The notes: a model not told the origin generated them from the letters alone. A DNA stretch of 62,753 nt from an uncultured Erysipelotrichaceae bacterium (GCA_948442015.1 CAOJRP010000006.1:1-62753), one strand, 5' to 3'. Numbered from the stretch's first letter, positions 17,797 through 28,376 are shown. Numbers and translations are program-made.

Positions 17797-20604
17797 TTAT
17801 TTCAATATCTTTTTTAAAAATTGCCCTGTATATGACTCTTTTACTTTACAAATTTCTTCTGGAGTGCCTTTTGCTATAATAGTACCGCCATCATTTCCGC
17901 CTTCAGGTCCCAAATCAATGATATAATCCGCAACTTTGATAACATCTAGATTATGTTCTATAACAATTACGGTATCACCATTATCAACAATTCTTTGTAA
18001 AATTATTAACAATTTTTTTATATCATCAGAGTGTAATCCAGTTGTAGGTTCATCTAAGATAAAAACACTTTTCCCTGTAGCTTTCTTTTGTAATTCTTTT
18101 GCGAGTTTTACTCGTCCTGCCTCTCCACCTGAAAGTGTTGGGGCACTCTGTCCAAGTTCAATATAAGAAAGTCCTACATCTTGCATAACTTGTAATTTAT
18201 TTCTTACTTTTGGAATGCTATCAAAAAATTCTAAAGCTTCTTGTACTCGCATTTTTAAAACGTCATAAATGCTTTTATCTTTAAATTTAACATCTAAAGT
18301 CTCTTTATTATATCTTGTTCCATGACATACTTCACAAGGAACATAAACGTCAGGTAAGAAATTCATTTCAATTTTCTTAACTCCATCCCCAAAACAAGCT
18401 TCACATCTACCACCTTTTACGTTAAAAGAAAATCTATTTTTACCATAACCGCGCATTTTGGATTCTTTCATATTAGCAAAAACATCACGAATATCATCAA
18501 ACACTCCAACATAAGTAGCAGGATTACTTCTTGGAGTTCGACCTATTGGGTCTTGAGTAATATGAACTATTTTATCAATATTATCCATTCCTTTAATTTC
18601 TTTACAATCTCCCACAATAGTTTTTGATTTATAAACTTTTTTAGTTAAAGCATTATATAAAATATCATTGACTAAAGTCGATTTACCACTTCCTGATACT
18701 CCTGTGACACAAGTAAAAACTCCTAATGGAAATTTTACAGAAATATTTTTTAAATTATGTTCTTTAGCTCCTTTAATTTCTAAAAATTTACCATTCCCTT
18801 TTCTTCTTTTCTTAGGAACATCAATTTTTTCAACTCCAGTTAAATATCTTCCTGTTAAAGAATTTTTATTTGCCATAACTTCTTTTGGTGTTCCACAAGC
18901 TATTAGTCTTCCGCCTTCTGTTCCAGCACCTGGTCCAATATCGACTAAGAAATCGGCCGCTAGCATCGTATCAGTATCATGTTCAACAACAATTAAAGTA
19001 TTACCTAAATCACGCATTTCTTTCATTGAAGTAATTAACTTTTCATTATCTCTTTGATGTAGTCCAATACTTGGTTCATCTAAAACATATAAAACACCAC
19101 TTAATTTACTTCCTATTTGCGTAGCAAGTCTTATTCTTTGAGCTTCGCCACCAGATAAAGTTCCTGCACTACGTTCTAATGTAATGTACCCAAGACCAAC
19201 ATTATTCAAAAACTCTAATCGATTACATATTTCTTTAACTAAAAGTTCACTAATTTGTTTATGTTCTTCACTTAATTTTAAATTTTTCATAAACTTATAT
19301 AATTCAGCAATACTTAAAGATGTCATATCATAAATATTTTTCTTATTAATATAAACATTTAAAACATCTTTTTTAAGTCTTGTTCCATGACATAAAGGAC
19401 ACTCAGTCTCAACCATAAAAGTTTCTATCCATTCTCTAATCCATCCCGAATTAGTTTCTAATTGTCTTCTTTCTAAGTTGTTTATAACACCTTCATAATA
19501 ATCTTTCTTTGTTCTAAAATTACCATTTTTAGAGTAATATTTAAATTCCATAATATCGGGAGAACCATAAAGAATAATATCCATTTTTTCTTTAGAAATA
19601 TTCTTTATTGGTGTATCTAAATCAATATCATAATAACTAGCCACAGTTTCAACTTCGGTAAAAGTCGTATTTTGGTCTTCTTTTAAAACAACAATTCCTC
19701 CATCTCGAATACTTTTATTTTTGTCAGGAATTAATAATTCCTCATTAATTTTCATTTTCATTCCTAACCCATTACATTCAGGACATGCCCCAAATGGGGA
19801 GTTAAAAGAAAACATTCTTGTTTCAAGTTTTGGAATCGAATAATTACAATGGACACAAGCATAGTTTTCACTCATTAAAAGTTCTTCGCCACCAATTATG
19901 TTAAATAAAACCATACCATCAGCTAACTTTGTACTAGTTTCAATAGCTTCAAATATTCTAGTTCTTGCTTCACTTTTAACAACTATTCTATCAACTATTA
20001 CTTCTATTGTATCTTTTTTATTTTTTTCTAATTTTATATCATCTGATAAATCATAGACTTTGCCATTCACTCTTACTCTTGCATAACCTTTAACTCTTAA
20101 ATCATCTAGAATAGCTACATGACTACCTTTTTCCGAACGAACTACTGGAGCCATGATTTCTATTTTTGTACCACTTTCAAAGTCTAATATTTTATTAGTC
20201 ATTTCTTCAATACTTTGACTTTTAATTGGTTCGTGATGATTAGGACAATAAGGAACACCAATTCTCGCATACAAAAGTCTTAAATAATCATAAATTTCGG
20301 TAATTGTACCAACTGTACTTCGAGGATTATTATTAGTACTTTTTTGGTCAATACTAATACTTGGACTCAAACCTTCTATTGAATCCACATCTGGTTTACT
20401 AGTCCCTCCTAGAAATTGTCTTGCATAAGCCGATAAACTCTCAACATATCTTCGTTGTCCTTCGGCATAAATCGTATCAAAAGCTAAACTACTTTTTCCA
20501 CTTCCTGATACTCCTGTCATAACAACTAAAGAATTTTTAGGTATTTCAATATCAATATTCTTTAAATTATTTTCTCTTGCCCCTTTAATAATTATTTTAT
20601 CCAT
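17797..20604 (-). CDS. uvrA: Excinuclease ABC subunit A
   Basis: Damage-sensing ATPase of nucleotide excision repair, 935 residues, full length. It has two ABC modules with Walker A motifs GVSGSGKSSLA (about 31) and GVSGSGKSTLV (about 630), signatures LSGGEAQRIRLATQ and LSGGEAGRVKLAKEL, and two zinc modules (CVHCNYS...CPECNG and CEACFGDG...CEVCHG). Its start overlaps the stop of the upstream radical SAM gene by one base. uvrB is not in this window. Confidence 0.98.
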   Translation of the reverse strand: MDKIIIKGARENNLKNIDIEIPKNSLVVMTGVSGSGKSSLAFDTIYAEGQRRYVESLSAYARQFLGGTSKPDVDSIEGLSPSISIDQKSTNNNPRSTVGTITEIYDYLRLLYARIGVPYCPNHHEPIKSQSIEEMTNKILDFESGTKIEIMAPVVRSEKGSHVAILDDLRVKGYARVRVNGKVYDLSDDIKLEKNKKDTIEVIVDRIVVKSEARTRIFEAIETSTKLADGMVLFNIIGGEELLMSENYACVHCNYSIPKLETRMFSFNSPFGACPECNGLGMKMKINEELLIPDKNKSIRDGGIVVLKEDQNTTFTEVETVASYYDIDLDTPIKNISKEKMDIILYGSPDIMEFKYYSKNGNFRTKKDYYEGVINNLERRQLETNSGWIREWIETFMVETECPLCHGTRLKKDVLNVYINKKNIYDMTSLSIAELYKFMKNLKLSEEHKQISELLVKEICNRLEFLNNVGLGYITLERSAGTLSGGEAQRIRLATQIGSKLSGVLYVLDEPSIGLHQRDNEKLITSMKEMRDLGNTLIVVEHDTDTMLAADFLVDIGPGAGTEGGRLIACGTPKEVMANKNSLTGRYLTGVEKIDVPKKRRKGNGKFLEIKGAKEHNLKNISVKFPLGVFTCVTGVSGSGKSTLVNDILYNALTKKVYKSKTIVGDCKEIKGMDNIDKIVHITQDPIGRTPRSNPATYVGVFDDIRDVFANMKESKMRGYGKNRFSFNVKGGRCEACFGDGVKKIEMNFLPDVYVPCEVCHGTRYNKETLDVKFKDKSIYDVLKMRVQEALEFFDSIPKVRNKLQVMQDVGLSYIELGQSAPTLSGGEAGRVKLAKELQKKATGKSVFILDEPTTGLHSDDIKKLLIILQRIVDNGDTVIVIEHNLDVIKVADYIIDLGPEGGNDGGTIIAKGTPEEICKVKESYTGQFLKKILK

Positions 20605-21401
20605 TACCTCTCACCTCGATAGAATGTACATTTTTTACATAATTCATGTACTTTTTTATTTTTTAAGAAACCTTCATTTATAGTTTTAAATAAATTGCTA
20701 TTTATTATATCATTTAATTCATTTTTGTAAATATTTCCTAAGTTAATTTGCCCATTATTATCTAGACAACAAGGAACTACGGTCCCATCAACTAAGATTC
20801 CAATATGACTTCTAGTTCCCATACAAGTTCCTATTTCATTATTTTCTTTACTAATACTAGGCCAAGTGAATGTTTCATCAAAATCTAAATAAGTATTAGT
20901 TTTAAGTTTAATATGTTCATTTTTAATACTTACTTTATAATAACTCTCTAACTTGTTAATAACTTCTTCTTTATCCCCAAAGTTTATCCATAAACGATAA
21001 TTAATGTAAGAACCTTTTATAACTAATTTATCACAAACACAAAATATATCATCTAAATAGTCATCTAAACTTTTTCCGTATTTTTGATTAAAGCTATGTA
21101 ATGATATATTAACCTGCCTTATATTAGTATTATTCGCAATATTTTTAATTAAATAACCATTAGTTGTAATATTTATATAAAAATCACAACTAGCAATATC
21201 AATTAGTTCATTTATATCTTTATGTAATAATGGTTCTCCCATAATATGAAAATATAAATAATTAGTATAACCTTTTAATTTCTTTAGTAATTTCTTAAAT
21301 CTGGGAATAGTTATATATTCTTTTTTCCGATTATTTCTTGGGCAAAAAGAACAAGTCAAATTACAATCATTAGTTATTTCCACATAAATTTTTTTAAACA
21401 T
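20604..21401 (-). CDS. Radical SAM protein with SPASM-like C-terminus
   Basis: 265 residues from ATG 21401 (AGGTGG SD). CNLTCSFCPRN near residue 12 is the radical SAM 4Fe-4S motif; FHIMGEPLLHKDI and ITTNGYLI are further core-fold landmarks. The C-terminal part has CMGTRSHIGILVDGTVVPCC and a closing CKKC, the layout of a SPASM auxiliary cluster domain. Such enzymes modify peptides or act as maturases; no peptide substrate gene was found next to it. It is cotranscribed with uvrA, sharing one base. Confidence 0.85.
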   Translation of the reverse strand: MFKKIYVEITNDCNLTCSFCPRNNRKKEYITIPRFKKLLKKLKGYTNYLYFHIMGEPLLHKDINELIDIASCDFYINITTNGYLIKNIANNTNIRQVNISLHSFNQKYGKSLDDYLDDIFCVCDKLVIKGSYINYRLWINFGDKEEVINKLESYYKVSIKNEHIKLKTNTYLDFDETFTWPSISKENNEIGTCMGTRSHIGILVDGTVVPCCLDNNGQINLGNIYKNELNDIINSNLFKTINEGFLKNKKVHELCKKCTFYRGER

Positions 21402-21467
21402 AACTTCCACCTGTTTAATTATAATATAAAATATTTGTTCGTGTCAATTGCTTTTAAAAAAAGATAT

Positions 21468-22451
21468 TTAGTCATTTTTAAATATCAATTTTATTGTATC
21501 TTTGACATATTCTTCAACTAATTTACTCTTTTCAATTATTAAAAGCAAATTTATTATAAGAGAACGATATTCCTCGTAAATATTTTTAGGGTATTCCATT
21601 ATAGTTTTATAAGTATTCTTATAATCATCACTATCAGCCATACCAGAATTTAAATACTTAATAACTTCTTCGAATTGATAATTTATAAGTAATTGATATA
21701 ATTCCCAACTTGATAAATGTCTAGGCATTTTTCTTTGTTCTTCAGCTATATCATCTAGTGTCATACCTTTAATATCTTTGATATATTTATCCATTAATTC
21801 AATAACACCACTAAAATTATCTGTATCAGTTGTTCGATACATAAAATTATTATAAATATCTTCTTTTCTACCACTAGGTTTTAAACCAACCATAGGTATA
21901 CTATCTTGAAAAGATTTATAAGCACTCTCATTTAAAGAGTCATCAATGATAGCACACCAACCTACATTTAACGGAGACGCTAAATAATGGTCAGTAAAAG
22001 TTTTTATTTTATCAGAATTATAAAAAAATCCCATAGGAGTAACTTTATCAAAATTATAACTATACTCACCACCACGAATAAATGAAGGTCCAAAACCAAT
22101 ATTATCATTGAAATATTTATTTAAAATATCAAAAACCATTTTAATATGAGTAGAGGTATTACTATGGGTAGAAATACATATATAAGCAGATTCATTTTCA
22201 TTACCAAACTGCTTTCTTAGTAAATCAACTTGCTTCATAAATATTTCTGCTTCTTTATCTGTTATTTTATCACATGTTCCATCTAAATCTAACATTATGG
22301 CAATGGAACGAGGAATACTAGTTTTTTTCCTACTTTTTAAAATACTATTAATTGGAGAAATATCTTCTTCCTTATTTTCTAAATATTTACGCTTTTGATT
22401 TTCATAAAATCTTTTCTTTCGAAATTCAGAATCCCAACTATCTTTTTTCAT
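21468..22451 (-). CDS. Unknown protein with HAD-like DLDGT motif
   Basis: 327 residues. The only recognisable element is IAIMLDLDGTCDKITD near residue 50, which resembles the HAD phosphatase DxDG(T/V) nucleophile motif, and a later IIDDSLNESAYKSF that could supply the acidic motif. A charged N-terminal segment (KKRFYENQKRKYLENKEED) precedes it. The C-terminal third is helical and unfamiliar. The likely role is a phosphatase or an HAD-fold protein, but the substrate is unknown. Confidence 0.55.
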   Translation of the reverse strand: MKKDSWDSEFRKKRFYENQKRKYLENKEEDISPINSILKSRKKTSIPRSIAIMLDLDGTCDKITDKEAEIFMKQVDLLRKQFGNENESAYICISTHSNTSTHIKMVFDILNKYFNDNIGFGPSFIRGGEYSYNFDKVTPMGFFYNSDKIKTFTDHYLASPLNVGWCAIIDDSLNESAYKSFQDSIPMVGLKPSGRKEDIYNNFMYRTTDTDNFSGVIELMDKYIKDIKGMTLDDIAEEQRKMPRHLSSWELYQLLINYQFEEVIKYLNSGMADSDDYKNTYKTIMEYPKNIYEEYRSLIINLLLIIEKSKLVEEYVKDTIKLIFKND

Positions 22452-22494
22452 TTCAAAACCTCCATAAAAATTATATAATATGTAATATATTTGT

Positions 22495-23016
22495 TCAATA
22501 ATTTTTAGTATCTTTATTTATAAGGCTTAAAATAAACTGTCTTGTTTCTTTTTCGGCATTTTGACGAATAAGTTCTCTACTATCTTCAACAAAACTATTC
22601 GGTACCTTTTCAGTAAGCTCTTCAAAATTCTCATTAATTCCTTGCTCAATTTTTTTATATGCTGCAATACAATCATTTTCATCTTCAAATAATTGAATGA
22701 GTTCTTCTTTATTTAAACCTTTTTTAAATCTAATTCCATAATATTTTTTTACTTCCAATATTAAACCACTATTACCTAAATCAAAGAAAAATTTATCTTT
22801 AATAAATCTATCATCTAAATCTAAAATTTCTTTTAATGAATGAGTAGATTCAGAAAAATAACTTTTCTCTATTATTTCATAATATCCCTTTTTTTCACTA
22901 TCTAGATTAAAATAATCTTCTCTACTTTCCATATAAATAAATCCAAGTTCTTCTAATTCTTCCTTTGTATAAAAAACATTTTTAAATTTATATATTTCAA
23001 ACTTTTCTATTAACAC
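22495..23016 (-). CDS. Hypothetical acidic protein
   Basis: 173 residues, soluble and rich in E, F, K and Y, with no motif I recognise. LNKEELIQLFEDENDCIAAYKKI looks helical. It has an upstream GGAGG-like SD and lies 43 bases upstream of the DLDGT protein, so the two are probably cotranscribed. Confidence 0.5.
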   Translation of the reverse strand: MLIEKFEIYKFKNVFYTKEELEELGFIYMESREDYFNLDSEKKGYYEIIEKSYFSESTHSLKEILDLDDRFIKDKFFFDLGNSGLILEVKKYYGIRFKKGLNKEELIQLFEDENDCIAAYKKIEQGINENFEELTEKVPNSFVEDSRELIRQNAEKETRQFILSLINKDTKNY

Positions 23017-23082
23017 TTTATTCCTCCAATCAAATATTTGTTAATTATTATATAATGATAACATTTATCTTTTCAAGGAAAA

Positions 23083-23110
23083 TAAAAAACCAATACAATT
23101 TAGTATCGGC
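23083..23110 (-). terminator. Terminator of the ftsE-ftsX-pcsB operon
   Basis: On the minus strand CCGATAC-TAAATT-GTATTGG (one G-U pair) is followed by TTTTTT. It lies about 45 bases past the last stop. Confidence 0.85.
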
Positions 23111-23153
23111 CTTTGTAAAGTTTGTTTTTACATTTCAAAAATATATATCTTCA

Positions 23154-24353
23154 TTAATATCTAGACGACCAAGAAAATCCTTTTGTATTTTTAATGCCTG
23201 TTACTTTTTGGTCCCCAGTAGGAGTTGATTTACTTTGGAAAGTACTATACCCATTATAGCCATTAGTTCCTGACCCTAAATAAAGTCCAAAAGCTATTGT
23301 ATAATGTAGGTGAGTTCCTGTTGTACATTTATCATAATACCAAGTCGATGAATCTCCTCCAACGGTACCAATTTGCGTTGCTGCTGTTACTGTTTGTCCA
23401 ACTTTAACATAAATATCGTGCATATGCGCATATTCAGAAGTATATGCAACTCCATTTACATAATGATGGATATGAACTATATTACCACCACAACGATTAT
23501 GAGTACTAACACTTGCAACAATACCAGGAGCAGCAGCAAACATAGCTGTTCCAGGTGTATTTCCACCTATATCCATACCATAATGACCATTATGTCCATA
23601 AGCTTGTGTTATTCTTCCTTTAGCTAAGGGTTTTACAAATTTAGAAGCATTTACAATCTTACTATAATAACAATAATCGATTGAATCATCATCACGACAT
23701 CCAGCATCTTCATAAGTTTTAATAAGCTCTTTTTGAGCTTTAATTTGTTCATCATAATCTAATCCCACGCTTGCTAATGAATTTATATAAGCCTGTAATT
23801 CTTCAATTTTCTTTTCATATTGTGTAATAGAATTTTCTAACTGAATATTTTGATTATTTAAGTCAATTTGAAGTTGCTTATTATCGGCAATTAGTTGCTC
23901 TAAGCGATGAATCTCACTATCTTGATAGCTAGAAAGTTGCTCAATAATTGCTGCTCTTTCTAGAAAATCAGACATCGTTGTAGATTGAACAATAAACTCT
24001 AAATAAACTTTATCTTCATCAATACTTTGCATATAACTAAAAACATCATGTAATTCTTCTGTTGTCTTAACAATTAATGCTTCACTTTCAACAATCTTTT
24101 GCTTTGATTCTTCAACACTTTTCTCATTAGCATCAATTGTATTATTAGCTTCATTAATAGCATTTCTTTTATAATCTATCTCATTTGCAGCTTGGTTAGA
24201 AAGCCTTTTATTCTCTCTTTGTTGACTTTGTAAAGCATTCAACTCATTTTTATAATCTCGTAAAGTCTTACTATCAGCTTTAACATAAAGAGGTGCAACA
24301 AGATTAAATAATAAACAAAAACATAAAGTATATCTTCCTAATCTTTTCATCAT
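23154..24353 (-). CDS. pcsB: Secreted murein hydrolase (PcsB/EnvC-type, M23 domain)
   Basis: 399 residues with a signal peptide (MKRLGRYTLCFCLLFNLVAPLYVKA-type). Long coiled coils follow (about 30-210). The C-terminal M23 LytM peptidase domain has the zinc motif HYGMDIGG and HLHY, with all ligands present, so it is probably catalytically active. Together with FtsEX next door this is the wall-hydrolase complex in which ATP hydrolysis by FtsE, through FtsX, switches on the hydrolase at division. Its ATG overlaps the ftsX stop (ATGA). Streptococcal PcsB uses a CHAP domain; this one uses M23 as in EnvC and CwlO-associated systems. Confidence 0.85.
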   Translation of the reverse strand: MMKRLGRYTLCFCLLFNLVAPLYVKADSKTLRDYKNELNALQSQQRENKRLSNQAANEIDYKRNAINEANNTIDANEKSVEESKQKIVESEALIVKTTEELHDVFSYMQSIDEDKVYLEFIVQSTTMSDFLERAAIIEQLSSYQDSEIHRLEQLIADNKQLQIDLNNQNIQLENSITQYEKKIEELQAYINSLASVGLDYDEQIKAQKELIKTYEDAGCRDDDSIDYCYYSKIVNASKFVKPLAKGRITQAYGHNGHYGMDIGGNTPGTAMFAAAPGIVASVSTHNRCGGNIVHIHHYVNGVAYTSEYAHMHDIYVKVGQTVTAATQIGTVGGDSSTWYYDKCTTGTHLHYTIAFGLYLGSGTNGYNGYSTFQSKSTPTGDQKVTGIKNTKGFSWSSRY

Positions 24354-25255
24354 ATTTTCAAATACCTCCTTACAGAGCGATAACTACCTAACATACCAAC
24401 TGTAACACCTATAGCTAATAATAATAGTGAACCATATAAAACAAAAGGTAAAGGAGAAACTAATTTTATTATATTAGAAACAAAGAAACCATTTAAATTG
24501 TCATAGGCTAAAATATAACCATATATAGTAGCGGCTATTGGAATAATTGAACCAGCTATTCCTAAAAATAAACCTTCAAAGACAAATGGTAATCTAATAA
24601 CTGTATTACTTACTCCAACAAGTCGCATTATGTCTATTTCATTCTTACGAGCAAAAATTGTTAACTTAATTGTGTTACAAATTAAGAATACTGTTACAAT
24701 AATTAAAGCGCCGATAATAACAATAGAAGCTTTTTTAATAACATCAAATATAGGTACTAATTTTGTTACTGTATCTTCTCCATAATTAACAAGTTCAATA
24801 TTTTCAATCCCTCTAATTTGCTCTGCAGTATCTTTCATATCTCTTATATCTTTAACGGGAACAATAAATTCTGATTTCAAGGGATTTGTTTCAGAAGTCC
24901 ATGTCTCCATAATACTTTTTAAATCACTACTCTTTTGCATTGTTTCTATTCTAACTTGTTCCTTACTTTTATAGACAATATTTTCTCCTACAACATTTCC
25001 AATCTTGCTAATCTCATCTTTCGCAATCTTATCTTGTTCCTCTGTCGTTCCTTTTTGCATTAAAACTAATATTGTCAATTCTTCTTCTAACCCTTTAGTA
25101 AAATTATTGACATTAACTGTTAATATTACCGCAATTGATACTAAAATCAAAGTAATTGTTGTACATACAATAGATGCTAAACTTAAACTTAAATTTCGAA
25201 AAACACTTTTAAAGGCATGATTTATATTTCTACTTAGAATCCTGAACAACTTCAT
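24350..25255 (-). CDS. ftsX: Cell division ABC transporter-like permease FtsX
   Basis: 301 residues with four membrane segments: one after the N-terminal amphipathic part (LASIVCTTITLILVSIAVIL), then a roughly 120-residue extracellular loop, then three at the C-terminus. This is FtsX topology. The extracellular loop would contact the coiled coil of the adjacent PcsB/EnvC-like protein. The start overlaps ftsE by 26 bases with a weak SD, suggesting coupled translation. Confidence 0.93.
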   Translation of the reverse strand: MKLFRILSRNINHAFKSVFRNLSLSLASIVCTTITLILVSIAVILTVNVNNFTKGLEEELTILVLMQKGTTEEQDKIAKDEISKIGNVVGENIVYKSKEQVRIETMQKSSDLKSIMETWTSETNPLKSEFIVPVKDIRDMKDTAEQIRGIENIELVNYGEDTVTKLVPIFDVIKKASIVIIGALIIVTVFLICNTIKLTIFARKNEIDIMRLVGVSNTVIRLPFVFEGLFLGIAGSIIPIAATIYGYILAYDNLNGFFVSNIIKLVSPLPFVLYGSLLLLAIGVTVGMLGSYRSVRRYLKI

Positions 25256-25943
25256 CTACAACATACTTTCCTTTCTTTTCATCATGAGTTAAAACTCCAT
25301 TTTCGATTGTTATAACTCTTTTCTTCATTGTATTAACAATTTCTCTATCATGAGTAGCCATTATTATTGTAGCTCCCATATTTTTATTTATTGAATCAAT
25401 TACTTTCATTACTTCTTTACTTGTCGCTGGGTCTAAATTTCCAGTTGGTTCATCGCAAATAAGTAATTTAGGTTCATCAACTATAGCTCTTGCAATACAT
25501 ACTCTTTGTTGTTCCCCTCCTGATAATTGATTAGGAAAACTTCTTATTTTTTCTTTTAATCCAACTCGTTCTAAAGCAAGAAGTACTTTTGGTTTAATAT
25601 CTTTCGATTTAATTCCTTGATTCTCTAAGCCAAAAGCAACATTTTCATAGACTGTTAATTTAGGAAGTAATTTAAAATCCTGAAAAACAATCCCTAACTT
25701 TTTTCGTAGTTTATAAACATTTCCATTTCTTAATTTAGAAACATTTATTCCACCAACAAAAACTTGTCCCTTTGTTGGTTTTTCCTCACGATATAGTAAC
25801 TTAATTAAAGTTGATTTCCCACTACCTGTTGTACCAATTACAAAGACAAATTCCCCTTTATCTATTTTTAAAGTCAAATCTGCTAAAGCTGTTACTCCAT
25901 TTTTATATATTTTATAGCAATGTTCAATATCAATGAACTTCAT
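25230..25943 (-). CDS. ftsE: Cell division ATP-binding protein FtsE
   Basis: 237-residue ABC ATPase. Walker A GTTGSGKSTLIKLLYR (about 36), Q-loop VFQDFKLLP, signature LSGGEQQR and Walker B LLICDEPTGNLDP are all present. It is first in the ftsE-ftsX-pcsB operon. The Asp-Pro in NLDP uses GAC-CCA, avoiding GATC. Confidence 0.95.
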   Translation of the reverse strand: MKFIDIEHCYKIYKNGVTALADLTLKIDKGEFVFVIGTTGSGKSTLIKLLYREEKPTKGQVFVGGINVSKLRNGNVYKLRKKLGIVFQDFKLLPKLTVYENVAFGLENQGIKSKDIKPKVLLALERVGLKEKIRSFPNQLSGGEQQRVCIARAIVDEPKLLICDEPTGNLDPATSKEVMKVIDSINKNMGATIIMATHDREIVNTMKKRVITIENGVLTHDEKKGKYVVDEVVQDSK

Positions 25944-25972
25944 TTTACCACCTACTATAAAGTAATTATACC

Positions 25973-26011
25973 AAAAAAAAGAGGCTAAATAAATGGTAAA
26001 TTTGACCTCTT
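25973..26011 (-). terminator. Terminator downstream of the cysteine-containing unknown gene
   Basis: On the minus strand AGAGG pairs with CCTCT, with further imperfect AAAT/ATTT pairing inside, followed by seven or more T. It separates the gene at 26033-27421 from ftsE. Confidence 0.65.
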
Positions 26012-26032
26012 AACATAACATTTATATTTATT

Positions 26033-27421
26033 TTACCCTGCTTTTCTCACCACAAGTTTTGTTGATTGACTTTCTATCTTAGGACAAGTAACATTGCAAG
26101 CATATTTTCTTTGAATCATTTCCACAAATTCTTTAGAGTTCATTCCAAAATTAGAATAATATTCATTTAATAATGTTTCATAATCTAAATTGCTATTAGA
26201 TTCAATTATATATTTTTCTTGAGTTAATACTTCTATTTCCTCTATACTTGAATTCTTTATACTGTCCAATTCTTCTTCTAATTTTTTATTACCTTTTTCA
26301 ATATCTTCATAAGTTGTCCAACTAAAATATCTACAATAAACACAGTTTTTATAATCCCTATCATAAGAGTGTTTTATTCCTTCAGTTGTTTTCCAGGTTC
26401 CTAAAGAATTATCATTTAAGGATTTTCTTAAAGAATCCATATCTAATGCTTTATAATAATCAAAATGAAGATAATTTCCATAACCAAATCTCGGTTCAGT
26501 AGCAGCATAACACTTATCTAGAAATAAAATCTCATTGCTAAAATTATTACTATAATTATTTTTTAGTTTATTTAAAACACTAGTATATCTTTTCCCTAAA
26601 TAAGAAAGTTCATCAATATTTAATTGAATTTCTTTCTTTAATGCTTGCATTTCTCTATAATCTTTTACAAATTTTTTATTTTTATTTAAAGCTAAAAATT
26701 CTTTGAACTTTTCTAAGTATTCTGCATTATTAAAATCTTTTGGATATTTAAAATTCTTTGAATAAAACATAAATCCTTCAGTAAGAACTTGTCCTTCAAA
26801 TACCGAAACTAATTCCGAAGCGATAGTAAAAGGGTCACATTCATCATTTATAGAATAGTTATATCCATGTTTAAGCAGATAATTATAATAATTTTTATAT
26901 TCTTCTTCAAAATTATCAGTTTTTGTTTTTATTATAACTTCAAGTCCTAATTCTTTATTTTCTTCTATGTATTCATCTAATTTATCTTTTGTAGCAAAAG
27001 AAATTATCTTTTCTCTATGAAATAAATTCACAAGATTTAACCCATTAATTAAATAAATATCATAATCATTATGTTTTAATTGCTCTCTAAAAGCTTTATC
27101 TCTATCATCTTTAGAATAGTACTCACGATTTACCAAATATTGTTTTAATTTAGGATAATTTTGATAATCTGGATAATGTTCAAATAAAATGTCTTTTAAT
27201 TTCTTTAATATTTTATTTAAAACATTAGTAACTTCATTTAGTTTTATCGCAACATTGTTTGCACTATTAGCATCAATTATATTCTGGAAATCAAGCGATT
27301 GCAATTCTTCAATTATGTATTTTAGACTATCAATTTCAATCGTACTTTTGTTATATTTTACATAAAAATTTTCTAATAACTCTCTCAAACTATTTAAATT
27401 ATCTATTACTTTTTCTTGCAT
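26033..27421 (-). CDS. Unknown coiled-coil protein with two CxxC-type motifs
   Basis: 462 residues, unrecognised. The N-terminal half is helical and leucine/asparagine rich with predicted coiled coils. Two late cysteine pairs, CVYCRYF (about 375) and CNVTCP (about 443), could bind a metal or form disulfides. The final segment is basic. It is a single gene with its own terminator, flanked by ftsE and yitT, and has no signal peptide. Confidence 0.5.
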   Translation of the reverse strand: MQEKVIDNLNSLRELLENFYVKYNKSTIEIDSLKYIIEELQSLDFQNIIDANSANNVAIKLNEVTNVLNKILKKLKDILFEHYPDYQNYPKLKQYLVNREYYSKDDRDKAFREQLKHNDYDIYLINGLNLVNLFHREKIISFATKDKLDEYIEENKELGLEVIIKTKTDNFEEEYKNYYNYLLKHGYNYSINDECDPFTIASELVSVFEGQVLTEGFMFYSKNFKYPKDFNNAEYLEKFKEFLALNKNKKFVKDYREMQALKKEIQLNIDELSYLGKRYTSVLNKLKNNYSNNFSNEILFLDKCYAATEPRFGYGNYLHFDYYKALDMDSLRKSLNDNSLGTWKTTEGIKHSYDRDYKNCVYCRYFSWTTYEDIEKGNKKLEEELDSIKNSSIEEIEVLTQEKYIIESNSNLDYETLLNEYYSNFGMNSKEFVEMIQRKYACNVTCPKIESQSTKLVVRKAG

Positions 27422-27467
27422 ATAAAATCCCCCATAAATAAAATTAAAAATATTATACTACATAAAT

Positions 27468-28376
27468 TTATTTTTCAAGAGTATTAAATTCTAATAAGTT
27501 ATCTCTTTTAACACCGCCTTTTACTTCGTAACAATCACTTATAACAAAGAAAGCATCCTTATCAATTTCTAAAACAGATTCTTTAAATAGAAAATAATCT
27601 CTTGTTGGAACAACACACATTAACATTTTTCTCTTTGTTTTAGAATATCCTCCCTCTGTTGTTAAAATTGTATATCCAGCATTTATTTCATTAATTATAA
27701 AATCAGCTACTTCTTTCTCTTTTTTTGTATAAATAAAAAACATTTTACTATCTGATATGCCAATTAAAATTTTATCCACTAAGATGGTATTTATAACAAT
27801 AATAATTATAGCATAAAGCATTTTTGGAATACCAAATATTATTCCAGCTATTCCTACAATAATACCATTGACAAATAATGAAGCTTTACCTGTTGGAATA
27901 TGAAAGTATTTATTAACTATTTGCATAATAATATCTGCTCCACCTGTCGTATATCCCATTTTATAAATAATCCCTGTCGTGAAGCCATATATTAAACCAC
28001 TTACTAGGATAGTTAATAAAAAATTTTCAAAATTAGTATGAGGGATTAAATAGGTTGCTAAAGGTAGTGTAAGCTCAACAAACAAGGGATATAACAAAGA
28101 TCCAATAATAGTTCTTCTTGTCTGAACACGCCCTAAAGTTATATAACTAATAATTATTAAAGCTATATTAAAAACTAAAATTATCAAAGAAATAGAAACA
28201 TTAAATAAATGGTTAAGAATAATAGCAAGTCCACTAGTACCTCCAATAACTAAATTATTATGCACTAAAAAAACATTATAATTTAGAGCAAGTAAAAAGA
28301 TAGCTAAAGATGAAATTAAAAGTCTTAACCAAAAATTCTTTTTTGTTACTATTTTAATAATATCTTTATAATCCAT
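27468..28376 (-). CDS. yitT: YitT family membrane protein
   Basis: 302 residues from ATG 28376 (TAGGTGA SD). Five to six membrane segments (DUF161/YitT_membrane) including GGTSGLAIILNHLF and MGYTTGGADIIMQIVNKYF are followed by the cytoplasmic DUF2179 domain (ILTTEGGYSKTKRKMLMCVV). The family is widespread in Firmicutes; its transport substrate is not established. Confidence 0.9.
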   Translation of the reverse strand: MDYKDIIKIVTKKNFWLRLLISSLAIFLLALNYNVFLVHNNLVIGGTSGLAIILNHLFNVSISLIILVFNIALIIISYITLGRVQTRRTIIGSLLYPLFVELTLPLATYLIPHTNFENFLLTILVSGLIYGFTTGIIYKMGYTTGGADIIMQIVNKYFHIPTGKASLFVNGIIVGIAGIIFGIPKMLYAIIIIVINTILVDKILIGISDSKMFFIYTKKEKEVADFIINEINAGYTILTTEGGYSKTKRKMLMCVVPTRDYFLFKESVLEIDKDAFFVISDCYEVKGGVKRDNLLEFNTLEK